This document shows positions 13,101 through 23,286 of a DNA stretch of 64,000 nt, in pieces (position 1 is the first letter of the stretch; each line of letters opens with the position of its first letter). A model generated the notes under the pieces. It saw nothing but the letters and a program-made list of their open reading frames with translations, had not been told where the DNA came from and made no database searches. The position numbers and the translations under genes are program-made. Source of the stretch: Tanypteryx hageni (Eukaryota > Arthropoda > Insecta > Odonata > Petaluridae); contig CM054117.1 of the NCBI GenBank assembly GCA_028673005.1, positions 1 to 64,000 of the forward strand, written 5' to 3'.

Positions 13101-13364
13101 AAATAACCTCATAAGTTTTCTAATGATTCAAATAAAAACGCCTTTTTTGTCTGTATTTAAATTGAATTTGCTAGATGCATCTCGAATGACTTCATTGTAG
13201 CCTCCGGAGTAATATCGTTCGTCGTTTGTCTTGCAAATAAAACCATATCGGCGAAGTTGACGGTTATAAATGGTTTCGTCCACCCTTGCTCTGCGATACA
13301 ACGTAATCGCCGGCGTATAAGGCCGACTCGCTCATAGCGCACGCACCTGACCATAAGACGCACC

Positions 13365-13385
13365 TGCATAATAATAATAATAATA
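13365..13385. repeat. Short (TAA)n microsatellite
   Basis: 'cataataataataataataatt' runs here. Confidence 0.85.
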
Positions 13386-13534
13386 ATTGAGTTTTACAGC
13401 TAGTAAAAATAGTTTTGAGCGAATAAAAATTGTTTGCAAAGATATACATTACTCTGTACAATCCTTGTACGCCCTACATTGATTTTAATTTAAGGAACAT
13501 TTAGTTTTGTCCTTCATTCCTTTTCTCTTCCTTT

Positions 13535-14060
13535 CTCCTTCTCTCTCTCTCTCTCGTATTAAAACATTCAAAGCACGCTTTCCTTACGCATATAGTATGA
13601 GGATTAAGGCGACAATAAAATCTCGAGGTTTTAACAATGGCTTGGTCGGCAAGGCAACATGTCGTTAAAAAGCTTGAGATTATACATAGACGACCATCGA
13701 TTCTCGAAGTTCAACGATGACGTGGTCGTCAAGACAACATCCTGTTTGAAAGCCGATATTTTCCCAAAATATGTTATTTAAATGTTTAACATGAGAGATT
13801 TCGAATAATGGGTGGAAAAAGATAAATATAATAAGAAACTTCATTAATATTCCTGTAACATAGTTTAAAATTCGAAGATTGTACATCAATTCTTTCTAAT
13901 TTGAATTTCCAAAAGAATAAAAGCCCGCACTTTAAATAGTCGCTTTTTATGTGTTATCTTACGGGAAATGGAAATCTTCCCCCCCCCCAGGAGTCGAACC
14001 CGGGTCTTTTTTCGTGTTTTTTCACGTCATTTAATTTTGGTATCTGAATCAAACATTACT
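13535..14060 (+). repeat. Dispersed repeat family A, copy 1
   Basis: Begins with a (CT)n run, then 'attaaaacattcaaagcacgc', 'gtcggcaaggcaacat', 'aataagaaacttcat' and ends near 'gtgttatcttacgggaaat' plus a reverse B-box-like 'gagtcgaacccgggtc'. The same order of blocks is found at 18280-18690 and 39590-39945, each headed by CT repeats. No open frame survives, so it is probably a non-autonomous element. The terminal B-box-like motif would put any tRNA-derived head on the minus strand. Confidence 0.65.
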
Positions 14061-15153
14061 GCGAAATTTCAACCTTCCGCCTAATCGGGAAGTTTGTTTA
14101 AAACACGTTAAAACGTGACATTGATGACGTCATCGTTACATTTCGGACAACGGCTATTATATTAAGTAATATATCCATTCCCGTCACATCGACCGGCTGT
14201 TATCTTTTATAAATAGCTGCTTCTTACGGAGGATATATTATAATGATATAAAACCTAAGGTACTTCTAGATATTCCACAGAGCTGAAATTTGGAGGGAAC
14301 CTTGGTGTTGGTCCAAAACCATCAGGAAAAATCGAAAATTCCAAAATTCCCCCTTAAAAAGGGGTCTTTTACACTCCAAAACGTTCGTTTTCAAGTCCCA
14401 TTAGAAAACCATTTAAATCAGTACGAGCCTTTTCATAATTGCGTTTTTAAATTACTTTTAATTAAGGTACAAACTCCGGACCTGAATTAGGAAACGGGAA
14501 AAGGAACGAAGATTATTTTTCCTGAAAGCAGAACACGAATCCGTGCCGATTTAGTCCAATTATTCGATTTTTACTGCATAAAAACGGGATTATACGCAAT
14601 TTATAACAATGGCCCAATATTTCTGTCATGGCTACGAGACAACGCTTTTCTTCGGGAATTTATTTTACGTGTCAACAAAACTGAACGGGAGCCCAGTGCC
14701 ACGAACTGAAAAGTAGATTAGTGTCATGACGTCACTCTCAGACCGTGACATTCAAAAGCAAAGGGAAAACATATTTGGGTGCGCAGACAATACTAAGAGG
14801 AATTTCCCCCGAAATTTTCAGGGTTTGTAGATGTCATGAGTAGGTCTTCGAATAATATGAGACATCTCATCTAGGTGTCCTCGGTTCGACTCCAGGCGCT
14901 CCCGATGCTTGCAGTGTGCAAGCACCGATTGCTAGTATCAGTAGGCGAAGAATGTAATATTATTATTGCGTTTTAATCCCAAAAAAAATATATATACGTC
15001 GCATTCATTGCGTTTAAATGTTGATTAACGCTTCCTTCCTCCTTCACTATAATATACACTCACCGCTTTGTGCTAAGTGAGTAGGTGTTTATAGTATTTA
15101 TAGGAATTTCCCGATTTTCGCCATTTATATGTATTCAAATCTTTTAATTGCAG
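14060..15153. other. Intergenic or intronic DNA, no gene recognised
   Basis: AT-rich sequence. 'ggttcgactccaggcgctcc' near 14881 resembles a B-box on the + strand but lacks a convincing A-box or cloverleaf, so no tRNA is called. The 3' edge is the intron preceding the milton exon at 15154. Confidence 0.5.
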
Positions 15154-15258
15154 AGGTTTGCAGTGGAGGAAACATTCCAGAAGTTGAGATAATTAGCCTG
15201 GTGGAGGAACAGATACCCAAGTACAGGCTCAGGGCTGACACCATAACAGATTTCGCCG
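15154..15258 (+). CDS. milt: Milton/TRAK exon (HAP1 N-terminal region), internal exon
   Basis: A 105-nt exon follows a polypyrimidine-rich acceptor ending 'ttaattgcag' and ends at donor 'g|gtgagt'. In frame it encodes EV-CSGGNIPEVEIISLVEEQ (no stop) and then a segment with YRLRADTITDF. The PEVEIISLLEEQ...YKLRADT block is the hallmark of the HAP1 N-terminal domain of TRAK/milton adaptors, which link kinesin and dynein to Miro on mitochondria. The acceptor splits a codon (2 nt carried in), and the donor leaves one G that pairs in frame with the exon at 16151. What is seen is the frame, splice signals and motif; gene identity rests on recall of the family. Only part of the gene is in this window. 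Confidence 0.85.
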
Positions 15259-16150
15259 GTGAGTTCCTGTTTAAAAAAAAATCTTTATATATATATATAT
15301 ATATATTTCTTCAGTGTTTTTTTTTCAATTTCGGTAATAATTTATGTTTTTTTTTACTTTTTTTCGAACAAGTATTGTAAATGTTACAAAAGATTTATTA
15401 TCTTTATCCTAAAAATAGAATATTCCGCCCCTTTTAGCGGCGCTTTCAGATTATCTTCTCTTCCGTTTATTCGCGGTTTGGCTTCGCCATGGCAGGAGCG
15501 TCTTATCCGCCATTCCGCATATCCGGAATACCGTTTGTCCGGAATTCCGAACATACGGGATCCCGTTTATCCGGGACGTTGCTTATCGGAAATGTCGCTT
15601 ATCCGGAATTCCGTTTATCCGAAGTAATTTCTTTCCAAAAGTTTCTCGAATCAAATATTTCTCGTAGTGCAAACAGTAGCCCAATCCAAAAATTAACTTT
15701 AAATTTCTTTTAAATCATTATGATGGTAACGTTTTTGCGTCTTGAGGATACACACTTGAATGTGTTATATAAATACGATACTTTTAAAAAAGTAGTGCTA
15801 ATATCCGCGTAATTTTGAAAATATGAACTGTCATTTTTACGCGCACGTGCCTTGCCCGAAATTCCGCCTGCCAAGTATTCCGTTAATCCGGAGTTCCGCT
15901 TATCCGGAATGCCAATCGCCCTAAATTCCGCTTATCCGGAATTCCTTTTGTTTAGAATTTTTCTCACACGGATTTCCGTTCCCATGGAATGCCGCTTATC
16001 CGGATATGCGTTCAGTTAAAATACCGTTCATCCGTAATTTCGTTTATCCGGAATTCCGGTCGTACGGAGCTCCGTTAATCCGTAATGTTAAAAAAAAATC
16101 ACGTATGTGTGACTTTGTGTGCCTCGTGTAACACGTGTGTCGTCTCGCAG
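15259..16150 (+). repeat. Milton intron with degenerate 15-mer 'TTATCCGGAATTCCG' array
   Basis: The intron between the two milton exons contains a (TA)n run at 15285-15306. It also has two blocks (about 15420-15625 and 15850-16085) of degenerate repeats around the unit ttatccggaattccg, with variants such as 'ttatccgggacgttgc', 'catccgtaatttcg' and 'ttatccggatatgcg'. The unit is a near-palindrome. The two blocks flank about 220 bp of unrelated DNA. No coding sense is inferred. Confidence 0.75.
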
Positions 16151-16261
16151 GCTACGAGAACTCTGACTGGGGTCCCGCCTCTGCAAAGGCGCAGCCTGAC
16201 GGGGAACATCCCGCTTTGGACTTGAGCCCGGAACAGATCAGGGAAACGCTCAACTATTTCC
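16151..16261 (+). CDS. milt: Milton/TRAK exon (HAP1 N-terminal region), following exon
   Basis: A 111-nt exon after acceptor 'tctcgcag' and before donor 'c|gtgagt'. The G from the previous exon plus GC completes a Gly codon. The frame then reads GYENSDWGPAS, a Pro/Gly-rich spacer, and LSPEQIRETLNYF. TRAK proteins have the same order: RADTIYGYDHDDW, a variable spacer, then LTxEQIEETLKYFLLC. The C left at the donor would start the next Leu codon. In the family the following exon carries the VGQMTKTYNDIDAVT coiled-coil segment. I could not find it downstream in this window, so the next intron is very long, hosts other genes, or the assembly is broken there. Confidence 0.85.
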
Positions 16262-16915
16262 GTGAGTACATTTATCCGTTAACCGATAATTATTATTGGG
16301 ATTTTTCTTACTTCTTTTGTTTTTTTTTGCTTGGCGATGCGTGCGCTTCAGGTGTTCCCTTTTCGCTCCACTTCTGTTTTTTTAGCAATTTTCCCAGTTT
16401 TCCTCTAACATCCGTTAACACAACGCCATCTGTTAGCCGCCAAAAGTAACTTTGCCGAAACTTTTTTACTTATGCTTATAATTGATTTAATTGTTTACGT
16501 CATATCTCTTCAAGCCATGTAAAATTCTAGCTGACGCTGCCTGCAGCGCGATTCACTTGTTATTGCACGTCACCTGATGGAATACTTCAGCGCCGTACGT
16601 TAGCTCGTTTTTCACTCGTCTTCACTTGTTATTTTTTTGAACTTTTTAATGGTTTCAGGTTTGTCAGATTACGTGATTCGCATTCTGGGACCACTTATCC
16701 TGTTAAGCGCATGGTTAGATGATTATTGTTCAACGCGGCGTTCGATATATCGCTTCGTTCGATATATTGCTTCGATGTATTAGCTCCATTGACATATCGT
16801 TCTCTCGATGTATCGCTATATGATTTTTGTTCACTTCATGGGTTCAATGTATCGTGCCGTTCGATATATCGCTGTTCGATTTTTATTGAATTATATATAT
16901 GTGTACTTACAAAAG
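16262..16915 (+). other. Milton intron sequence with degenerate TCGATATATCG array
   Basis: After the exon the DNA is AT-rich and non-coding. From about 16738 to 16885 it contains repeated variants of 'tcgatatatcgcttcg', a near-palindromic short unit. No gene is seen. Confidence 0.6.
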
Positions 16916-17110
16916 AGGAAAGGTAAATGGGATAAATGGATGGCAACAAGTTCTTGAGGTAAGGAAGTCCAGTAAGCACTCACCAAAAATACGTCTTCAC
17001 GTTGGCGAGCTGCTGGGGTTTTCGAGGTGACAAGTAAAAACACACGGAAGCTTTCGGGGCTGATCCCTTCATCGGCAAAAGAGAGAAGCAGCAACATTCC
17101 GTTGGGATAA
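16915..17110 (-). mobile_element. PLE terminal repeat fragment, TA-family, copy A (diverged)
   Basis: On the minus strand this reads, in order, a degenerate hammerhead-like core (17048-17075, CCGATGA-hairpin-GAAAGCTT), 'cgtgtg', 'cgccaacgtgaag', 'gtgagtgcttactgg', 'tgttgccatcc' and a terminal 'cctttcctcttttgtaag' that runs into TATATATA at 16892-16902. This block order matches the copies at 18934-19214, 37645-37880, 43400-43582 and the end of the full element at 43640, but with more divergence. It lacks protein-coding sequence. Confidence 0.75.
17048..17075 (-). ncRNA. Hammerhead-like core in diverged PLE terminal repeat (copy A)
   Basis: The minus strand reads CCGATGA, AGGGATCAGCCCC, GAAAGCTT. 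Stem II as GGG/CCC; the first core half has C for T at the second position, expected to damage activity. Confidence 0.4.
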
Positions 17111-17600
17111 AAATCATCCCCGCGCGGTTTCGCTATCCACGGTTTCATTTTACCCCTGGTTTACTTTACGCGGTTTCACTATACCCGTGTTAACGCTATG
17201 CTGTTTCACTCTACGTGGTTTCGCTCTACTCGATTTTGCTTTGCGCGGTTTCTCCAAACACGGCTTCAATTTACACTGGTTTACTTTACGCGGTTCCCCT
17301 TTCTCGGTCTCGCTACACAAGGCTTTACTCGGGCGGATTAACGCCTTGCTGTTTCATCCAACGCGGTTTCACTATAAGCGTTTCACTGTACGTAGTTTTG
17401 CATTTCGCGTTTTCGTACTGCGCGGATTCGCTATACAAGGTTTCGATTTACACGGGTTTACTTTACGCAGTTTGGCTACACGCGGTTTCACTTTATGCTG
17501 TTTCACCTTACCTGGTTTCACTTTGCGCGGTTTCACTTTACGCGGTTTCACTTTACGCTGTTTTACTTTACGCGGTTTCACTTTACGCGATGCTATCCAG
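17085..17600 (+). repeat. Degenerate tandem array of a ~15-bp 'TTTACGCGGTTTCAC' unit
   Basis: About 30 imperfect units of roughly 15 bp (cgcggtttcactttacg and variants) run through the stretch and are most regular from 17520 to 17590. Because 15 is divisible by three, frames on both strands stay open and give periodic peptides of GFTLR or KPRKV type. These are composition artefacts, not proteins. The unit resembles the C/G-punctuated terminal repeats of some pogo/Tigger elements, so it may be an amplified transposon end (inference). Confidence 0.8.
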
Positions 17601-18275
17601 GGAACTTGCAGAGCGGTGAATGGTCGAACTTATAAATCTATAATTCGCACAAGGGTTATTAATATCTTATATCCTAATCTCGAATCGAATTCGTTCGATA
17701 TCAAGATATGGTGGACTTTTAACAAGCGGATTATCGATCAAAGGGTTTCGATTGCCAAAACGATATGTGGCTTTGGACTTTAAAGGGTTACGTCTTCGGT
17801 AACTTTCTGTTATTATTAATAGCCTTTATTTTCGTTTCAATTTCGGAATGTTTGGCGGCAGCATCAAGATTTGAAAATCGCTTTGATAAATATTGGGCAA
17901 TATATTATGCATTTCGCTAATTAAAGCCGTAATGGACATTATGACTGAAAAACTATCGCTGTATCTCATTTTTTCGTTGCGGAATCTTTAGTTTTTATTG
18001 AAATGTGGCCACTCCAGATGGAATTTATGATATTACGGAGTTTTTTTAAAATCCCTCGACGTATTCTGATTTTAAGATAATCTGAAGTGGGCGTCCCGTG
18101 TCTTTCTCAATACATAGCAACGAATATTAATGCAATGGCAATTAAAAATTCCTCTCGACAACAGACGAAAACAAACTTTCGTTCTTTTAGGCGTTCGTTG
18201 TTTCAAGTTTCGAACTCCTGCGATGATTCTAAGAACCTAATTTTAATATGCAATTGTTTACATTGGTTGCTATGA
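17600..18275. other. Unannotated DNA
   Basis: No gene, repeat terminus or RNA was recognised. The next milton exon was specifically looked for here and was not found. Confidence 0.45.
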
Positions 18276-18279
18276 AAAC

Positions 18280-18720
18280 AATTTCTCTCTCCTCTCTCTC
18301 TCTCGTACTAATTGTAAGAGCATTCAAAGCACGCTTTCACCCATGAGGATTGAAATAACAATAGGATTTCGAGGTTTAACAATGTAATGGGTCGGCATGG
18401 CAACATTTCGTTAAAATGGCTAGATTTCCCCAAAATTTGTGAATTAAACGTTCAACATGGGGAATTTTGAACTGTAGGGGGGGGGGGGGGAATATGAACG
18501 GAATAAGAAACTTCATAGTTTTTTCTTTAAAATGAGCTAGATCCGAAGACCATGGGTTAATTCGTTCTAATTTAGATCTCAAAAAGAATGAAACCCTGCA
18601 AGTCAAAAAGTCTATTTTTACGTGTTATCATATGGGAAATGGAAAGGCCTACCTCGGAGTCGAACCTAGGACTTTTTTCGAGATTTCATTTCGTCATCAT
18701 CTTACAACATGTGAATCGAT
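18280..18720 (+). repeat. Dispersed repeat family A, copy 2
   Basis: Starts in a (CT)n run and contains 'gagcattcaaagcacgc', 'gtcggcatggcaacat', a poly-G run at 18477-18490, 'aataagaaacttcat' and 'gtgttatcatatgggaaat' with reverse B-box-like 'gagtcgaacctaggac'. Same block order as 13535-14060. Confidence 0.65.
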
Positions 18721-18835
18721 CCATCCTGCCAAATATAAAAAATGAATCTCGCTCCATTATGGAGTTATTCGCATTTTTATAGCGTGACAGAGAGAGCCAC
18801 AGAGGGACAGAAGTAGGCTCTCTATAGATTTTAGA

Positions 18836-18837
<2 letters not shown>

Positions 18838-18899
<62 letters not shown>
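18838..18899. repeat. (TA)n microsatellite, about 30 units
   Basis: Uninterrupted AT dinucleotides. The PLE terminal repeat that follows is inserted at this tract. Confidence 0.95.
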
Positions 18900-18900
<1 letters not shown>

Positions 18901-19232
18901 CAACTTACGGAAAAGGAAAGGTAAAATGAATATATGGATGTCAACAAGGTGTTGGGATGAGGAAACCCAGTGAGCACTCACCAATCAGACGACTTCAGGT
19001 TGGCGAGGCCCCGGGGATGTCGAAGCGACACACGTAAAATAACACAAAAACACAGAAACATCACAAACGTAAAGCTTTCGGAACTACTCCTTCTTCAGCT
19101 ACAGAGAGAGAACTCTGTGTCGCTTCGACATCCCCGGGGCCTCGCCAACCTGAAGTCGTCTGATTGGTGAGTGCTCACTGGGTTTCCTCATCCCAACACC
19201 TTGTTGACATCCATAGATATATATATATATGC
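18900..19232. mobile_element. PLE terminal repeats in head-to-head inverted arrangement, TA-family, copy B
   Basis: Two arms of about 99 bp, 18934-19032 and 19116-19214, are perfect or nearly perfect inverted copies of each other, separated by 83 bp. The left copy is the longer. On the minus strand it includes the hammerhead-like core at 19072-19098 (CTGAAGA, hairpin, CGAAAGCTTT) and the terminal block 'cctttccttttccg' beside the (TA)n tract. The right arm stops at 'catccata' and runs into another TATATATATA. Penelope-like elements are known for reversed partial terminal repeats. No coding sequence remains here. Confidence 0.8.
19072..19098 (-). ncRNA. Hammerhead-like core in TA-family PLE terminal repeat (copy B)
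   Basis: CTGAAGA, then AGGAGTAGTTC C, then GAAAGCTTT on the minus strand. Core halves match CTGANGA...GAAA, stem II can form as GGA/TCC, and AGCT after GAA is a palindrome. Stem I pairing is not convincing, so the motif may be a degenerate or non-standard hammerhead. Confidence 0.5.
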
Positions 19233-19299
19233 ACATATATTATTCTGCTAACTAGCAATAGGACGTGAAGGAATATAGTTACGTATACATGTATCACTC

Positions 19300-20395
19300 A
19301 AATGAGAATATAGACAACAATGGGGCCTCGATTTCGACAATGGTTGTCAAGGGAAATCCCAAAGAAATCGATAAATTTTGCCAAAAATGGGTCGTTTAAA
19401 CGTTGGATTCGTGCGTTTTTGGACCGGGGGAGACAGTCAGTGATGCGAATACGAAAGTTTGTTCGTTTTCCTTTAAAACAGTCCTAATTTGAAGATCAAT
19501 GGTCAATTTGTGCCATTTTTACGAGGAAAAGAATCAAATCTTGCATCTCGCTAATTTGATTTTACTTTCTCATATACGTAGTAATATATTGAGAAAGTAT
19601 TGTTATCGTGAAAAAATTCGACCTCGAGATTTTGATGGAAATACACGTTTTAGGTGTCCCCGAGTCCATAAAAGTGCTTTTCGCCAAGCCGTCTGTGTCT
19701 GTCTGTCGGTGTTTTCGCCGATCCAGGCCCCAAACGCGTGAATGAAATCGAATGATATTTCGTATTTGCGCAATATATCATCTTTTGCAGTCCCTTCCTT
19801 CGTAAAAACGACATCGCCCAAAAATTAAGGGTAGTTTATTCTTGGCGATTTTTTGTAATATTTGATTTACTCAAAAATGGCTCCATAGAACTTGATTAAA
19901 ATCATACCAATTGTTGAGCCTGATATCACAAATAATACTACCTAAGCCATATATCTCTTGAACACTCTATATGCCGTCCAGTGATATTAAAGTGTACGCT
20001 AAGCTACCTTACCTAATCCTTATGACGTCACGCCTCCGCCGTGATCCACTCAAACTCTTACTACAGCCTAAACGGTTTAACTAAATCGAATGATATCTCA
20101 TATTTATGGATAATATCATTCATAAAAGGCATTCTGATGAGGTAAATGATATTGCCCGACAATTAATGGTACTTTATTCTTGGATATTTTGAAACAAAAT
20201 TCGATTTACTCAAAAATGGCTGTAGGTATTTTGATTAAAATGCATCCAATCGTACGGCCTGATGTCACAAATAACACTAACTTGGCCACATGTCCCAAAA
20301 AAGTTACTATACATCGTCCAGTGGCATTATTCCTGCGCCGTTTATTTTACGTGTTATCTTAAGGGGAATTGGAAATTGTCTTCTGGATTCGAACC
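19300..20395. repeat. Old dispersed repeats including a ~330-bp tandem duplication
   Basis: 19318-19500 matches 8176-8400. 19580-19700 matches the reverse complement of 10960-11060. Within 19740-20335 two diverged direct copies share 'atcgaatgatat', 'tttattcttgg', 'tttactcaaaaatggct' and 'ctgatatcacaaataa'. The end carries the 'gtgttatcttaagg' core and a reverse B-box-like 'gattcgaacccgggtctcc' at 20387-20405. No coding function is recognised. Confidence 0.55.
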
Positions 20396-20429
20396 CGGGT
20401 CTCCTTCGGGGATTCTTTTCCTCTAATGT

Positions 20430-22535
20430 CTTTCGATCTTCTTCATCTAAAGGCTAAGCCTTGTCTCTGCAACCATGAACTCCTGTCCTCTGCCATTCTC
20501 TTCAACATCTCGTACTTCTCAACTCCCATCACTGACTCCACGTCATCTAGGTATTTCTTTCTTAATCTGCCTCTTCCTTTCTTCCCTAAAAGTTTCCCCT
20601 CCAAGATGTTCACAATTAATCCATTATGTCTAATCACATGGCCTAAAAATTTTGCCTTCCTTTCTTCCATCCTCTGATCAGTTTCCTTTCTTCTTTTACT
20701 TCTTCCAAAACTTCAAGGTTTGTCTTTCTCTCTGTCCAACTTGTCTTTATCAATCTTCTCCATATCCACATTTCTGTCGCTTCCAGACGGGACCTCTCCC
20801 TCTTTCCTAACGTCCAACTTTCACTACCATAAAGTATGGTACTCCAGACAAAAGCTCTTGCAAAGGATTTCCTTACTTCCAAATTCATGTGACTGCTTGT
20901 CAGTAGGCTCCTTTTGCATTGAAAAGCTTGCTTTGCAAGTGCTATTCTTCTTTTCACTTCCTGTACACATCTATTATCTTCAGTAATTGTACTACCTAGG
21001 TAGCAAAACTGCTTCACCTGCTCAATTTCCTGATTGTCTATTTTGATCTTTGATATTGTCCCTGCATTACTTTTGCCTATAACCATCAATTTGGTTTTCT
21101 TGATATTTATCTTTAATTCCCACTGTTTTAACGTGTCCGATAATACTTTCAGCATTTTATTCATTTCTCTTTTTGAATCGCTGAATATTACAATGTCATC
21201 TGCAAATCTAATGCAGTGTATTCTAACTCCATTTATTTTTATGCCTTTTGTCTTTTCCTTCATAACTTCTATACTTTCTTCAATGAACATATTAAACAAA
21301 TATGGAGATAGCGGACATCCTTGTCTTACTCCTTTCCTTATCTTTGCTTCACTCTCTAATCCATTTATATTTATTCTTGTAGTTTGATTTTGATAAAGCT
21401 TAAAAATTAATCTTCTGTCCCTCCAATCAATACCTATTTTTTTCATAGTCTTAAACAACAGTTCCCAATTAACTGTATCAAAGGCCTTCTCCAAATCAAT
21501 AAACGTTAAATATAATGTCCTGTTCATTTCTAAACATCTTTCCATTATCACCCTGAGGGCTAATATAGCTTCTCTCGTTCCTCTCCCACTTCTAAATCCA
21601 AATTGATCTTCACTAATATAATGTTCTATTTTCCTTTTTATTCTGTTTTTCACGATATAAATTAAAACTTTTGAGGCGTGCGAAAGTAGTGAAATTGTTC
21701 TGTAGTTACTGCACTCCACTGCATTCCCCTTCTTTGGTAAACTTATAGTTTTACTTTTTATAAATTCATCATGTAATTTTCCTTTTTCGTAACAATCTTT
21801 TATAATTTTAAAGAAATGTTCTTTTGCTTCCTCCCCTAAGTTCTTCAAAAGTTCTGCAGGTATACCATCAACACCTGTTGCCTTGCCTGAATTAAGATTA
21901 TTAATAGCTTTATAAAACTCTTCTTTGGTTATTGTTGGGCCTAGCTCGTCATTTCTTATTTCCTCTTCATTTTCAATAAATCTACATCCATCTCCAACAT
22001 CTCTTCCACTATATAATTCTTCTATGTATTCTTTCCACCGAGCACATACTTTTTCATTTTCCCATAACATATTTCCTTCCTTATCCTTAACTATTGCCGA
22101 TTTAGTTCTTGGTTTGTACTGGAGTGTTTTAATTTTGAAGTATGCTTTGTCTTGCCTTCCTCCCTTTGTATCTTCCTCAATTTCCTTCACTATCTCTTTG
22201 GTCCATCTCTCTTTTTCTTCTCTGCATTTGTTAATAATCTCATTCTTAACTTTTTTATAAGTTTCATCATTTCCATTCTTCCTCAACTTGTTCCTTTCTT
22301 CAATTAAAATCAGTATCTCCTCAGTCATCCAAGGTTTTCTAGGCTCCAATTTTCTCTTTCCAATAACTTCCTCTGTAGCTTTAATAACCCCTTTTTTAAA
22401 TTCCTCCCAACTAAGTTGTCCTTCATAATTTCTCATCAACTCATTTGTTTTTTCTTGGTAATTCTTAGCCGTTGGTAACTCTTTCAGTCCCTGTAGATGC
22501 CAGTTCTTTTTAACTGTTCTCTACTAATCCACTAA
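20430..22535 (-). pseudogene. RTE-type LINE, 5'-truncated reverse transcriptase, element 1
   Basis: On the minus strand a long frame ends near 20643 and continues in another frame to about 20443. RT motifs in order: GKATGVDGIPAELLKN, SEDQFGFRSGRGTREA, TFIDLEKAFDTVNWE (motif A, Asp), RKGVRQGCPLSPYLFN (motif B), IRFADDIVIFSD (motif C as FADD) and the thumb SYRYLGS-like FCYLGSTIT. The C-terminal block (RSRLEATEMWIWRRL, then GHVIRHN and GKKGRGRLRKKYLDD in the second frame) is typical of RTE/craniofacial-development-protein-2-like elements. The endonuclease domain is missing, and the open frame fades near 22535. One frameshift near 20650-20670 separates the last 70 residues. No ATG tail is seen at the 3' edge, so that end is also truncated. 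Confidence 0.85.
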
Positions 22536-22559
22536 TGTCCTATATTAATTCCGATGGAA

Positions 22560-22699
22560 AATATTTTGAGGACTAGCGATATATATCGATTCGTTCGATT
22601 TCGATTCTCGCACTCGAGTTAGCTGTTTGTGGAGTACGATACTTCGTGGTGAGAAGAATTTGAATATTTGATTTCTAAGCTTGAGTGTGTCGTGAAAAT
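22560..22699 (+). promoter_or_regulatory. Presumed 5' UTR / promoter-proximal region of the ZAD gene
   Basis: Roughly 140 bp of mixed sequence between the truncated LINE and the first ATG. It is less AT-rich than the neighbourhood and has palindrome-like 'gatatatatcgat' near 22570. No TATA box, initiator or DPE could be defended by eye. The call is positional only. Confidence 0.3.
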
Positions 22700-22834
22700 A
22701 TGGAGTTATCCAGCGGTTTATCTAAATGCAGGCTTTGTCTGTGCGGTAGTGGGAACTTTATTCATATTTTTAATGTGAACATTGAGACGAACTACGTAGT
22801 GGCGGACATAATCTCGGATTTGCTTCAGCTTGAA
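22700..22834 (+). CDS. ZAD-domain protein, exon 1 (splice donor abnormal)
   Basis: The ATG opens a 45-codon exon containing CRLCLCGSGNFIHIF and ending YVVADIISDLLQLE. CxxC near residues 10-13 followed by the (I/V)F...I..(L/I)L pattern is the first half of the zinc-finger-associated domain (ZAD), a dimerising treble-clef module at the N-terminus of many insect C2H2 regulators. The second CxxC is in the exon at 23287 and joins in phase 0. The sequence right after GAA is 'taagtg', not 'gtaagtg'. A single missing G would explain this, and without splicing the frame stops at once (TAA). Either the assembly lost a base or the allele is damaged. Start choice: first ATG, with the ZAD close behind. 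Confidence 0.75.
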
Positions 22835-23286
22835 TAAGTGTGACCACGTGTTTCCAATGTTTGGATGGATATGCTGATTTGATTATCGTGTATGGTGGAT
22901 ATTTCTTAAACGTTCCAGAATATATTGACAATGCGAAAATGGTACTAGAACGTGTTTTACAAATCGTGTTATGTTGGTGATTTATGGTGCATCTAAATAG
23001 TATATGTAATTTTAAGTGGTTAATTATTAGGATCTGTTTACAATAACCCGTTGAATATGGTAACATAATAAGTGTTTTTTGACTTAGTATTGTACATAAA
23101 TAACATTAATTATAAATATGCATTGTGTGGGATAACTTCTAAGCAATTAATTTCTGTACGTTCGCAAAAAAATTTGGGAATTCAACGTCATCAATAATTT
23201 TAAAATTATTAAGAAGCTTGCCAACAACCATCTCGTGCCAAACAGCACGTAACCACGTACTGTACTTTGGATCTCTTCCTGAATAG
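22835..23286 (+). other. Presumed intron 1 of the ZAD gene
   Basis: AT-rich, stops in all frames, ends 'cttcctgaatag'. The expected GT at its first base is absent (TA instead). Confidence 0.6.

Noticed and set aside
14876..14905. tRNA gene suggested by 'ggttcgactcc'
   Set aside because: No acceptor stem, anticodon arm or A-box at proper spacing. Treated as repeat-derived.
17187..17783. Periodic GFTLRGFTLR-type peptide
   Set aside because: Generated by a 15-bp tandem unit, with several frames on both strands open at once. No evidence of translation.
21034..22260. Plus-strand Ser/Phe/Leu-rich frames opposite RTE element 1
   Set aside because: Antisense of the reverse transcriptase. No independent evidence.
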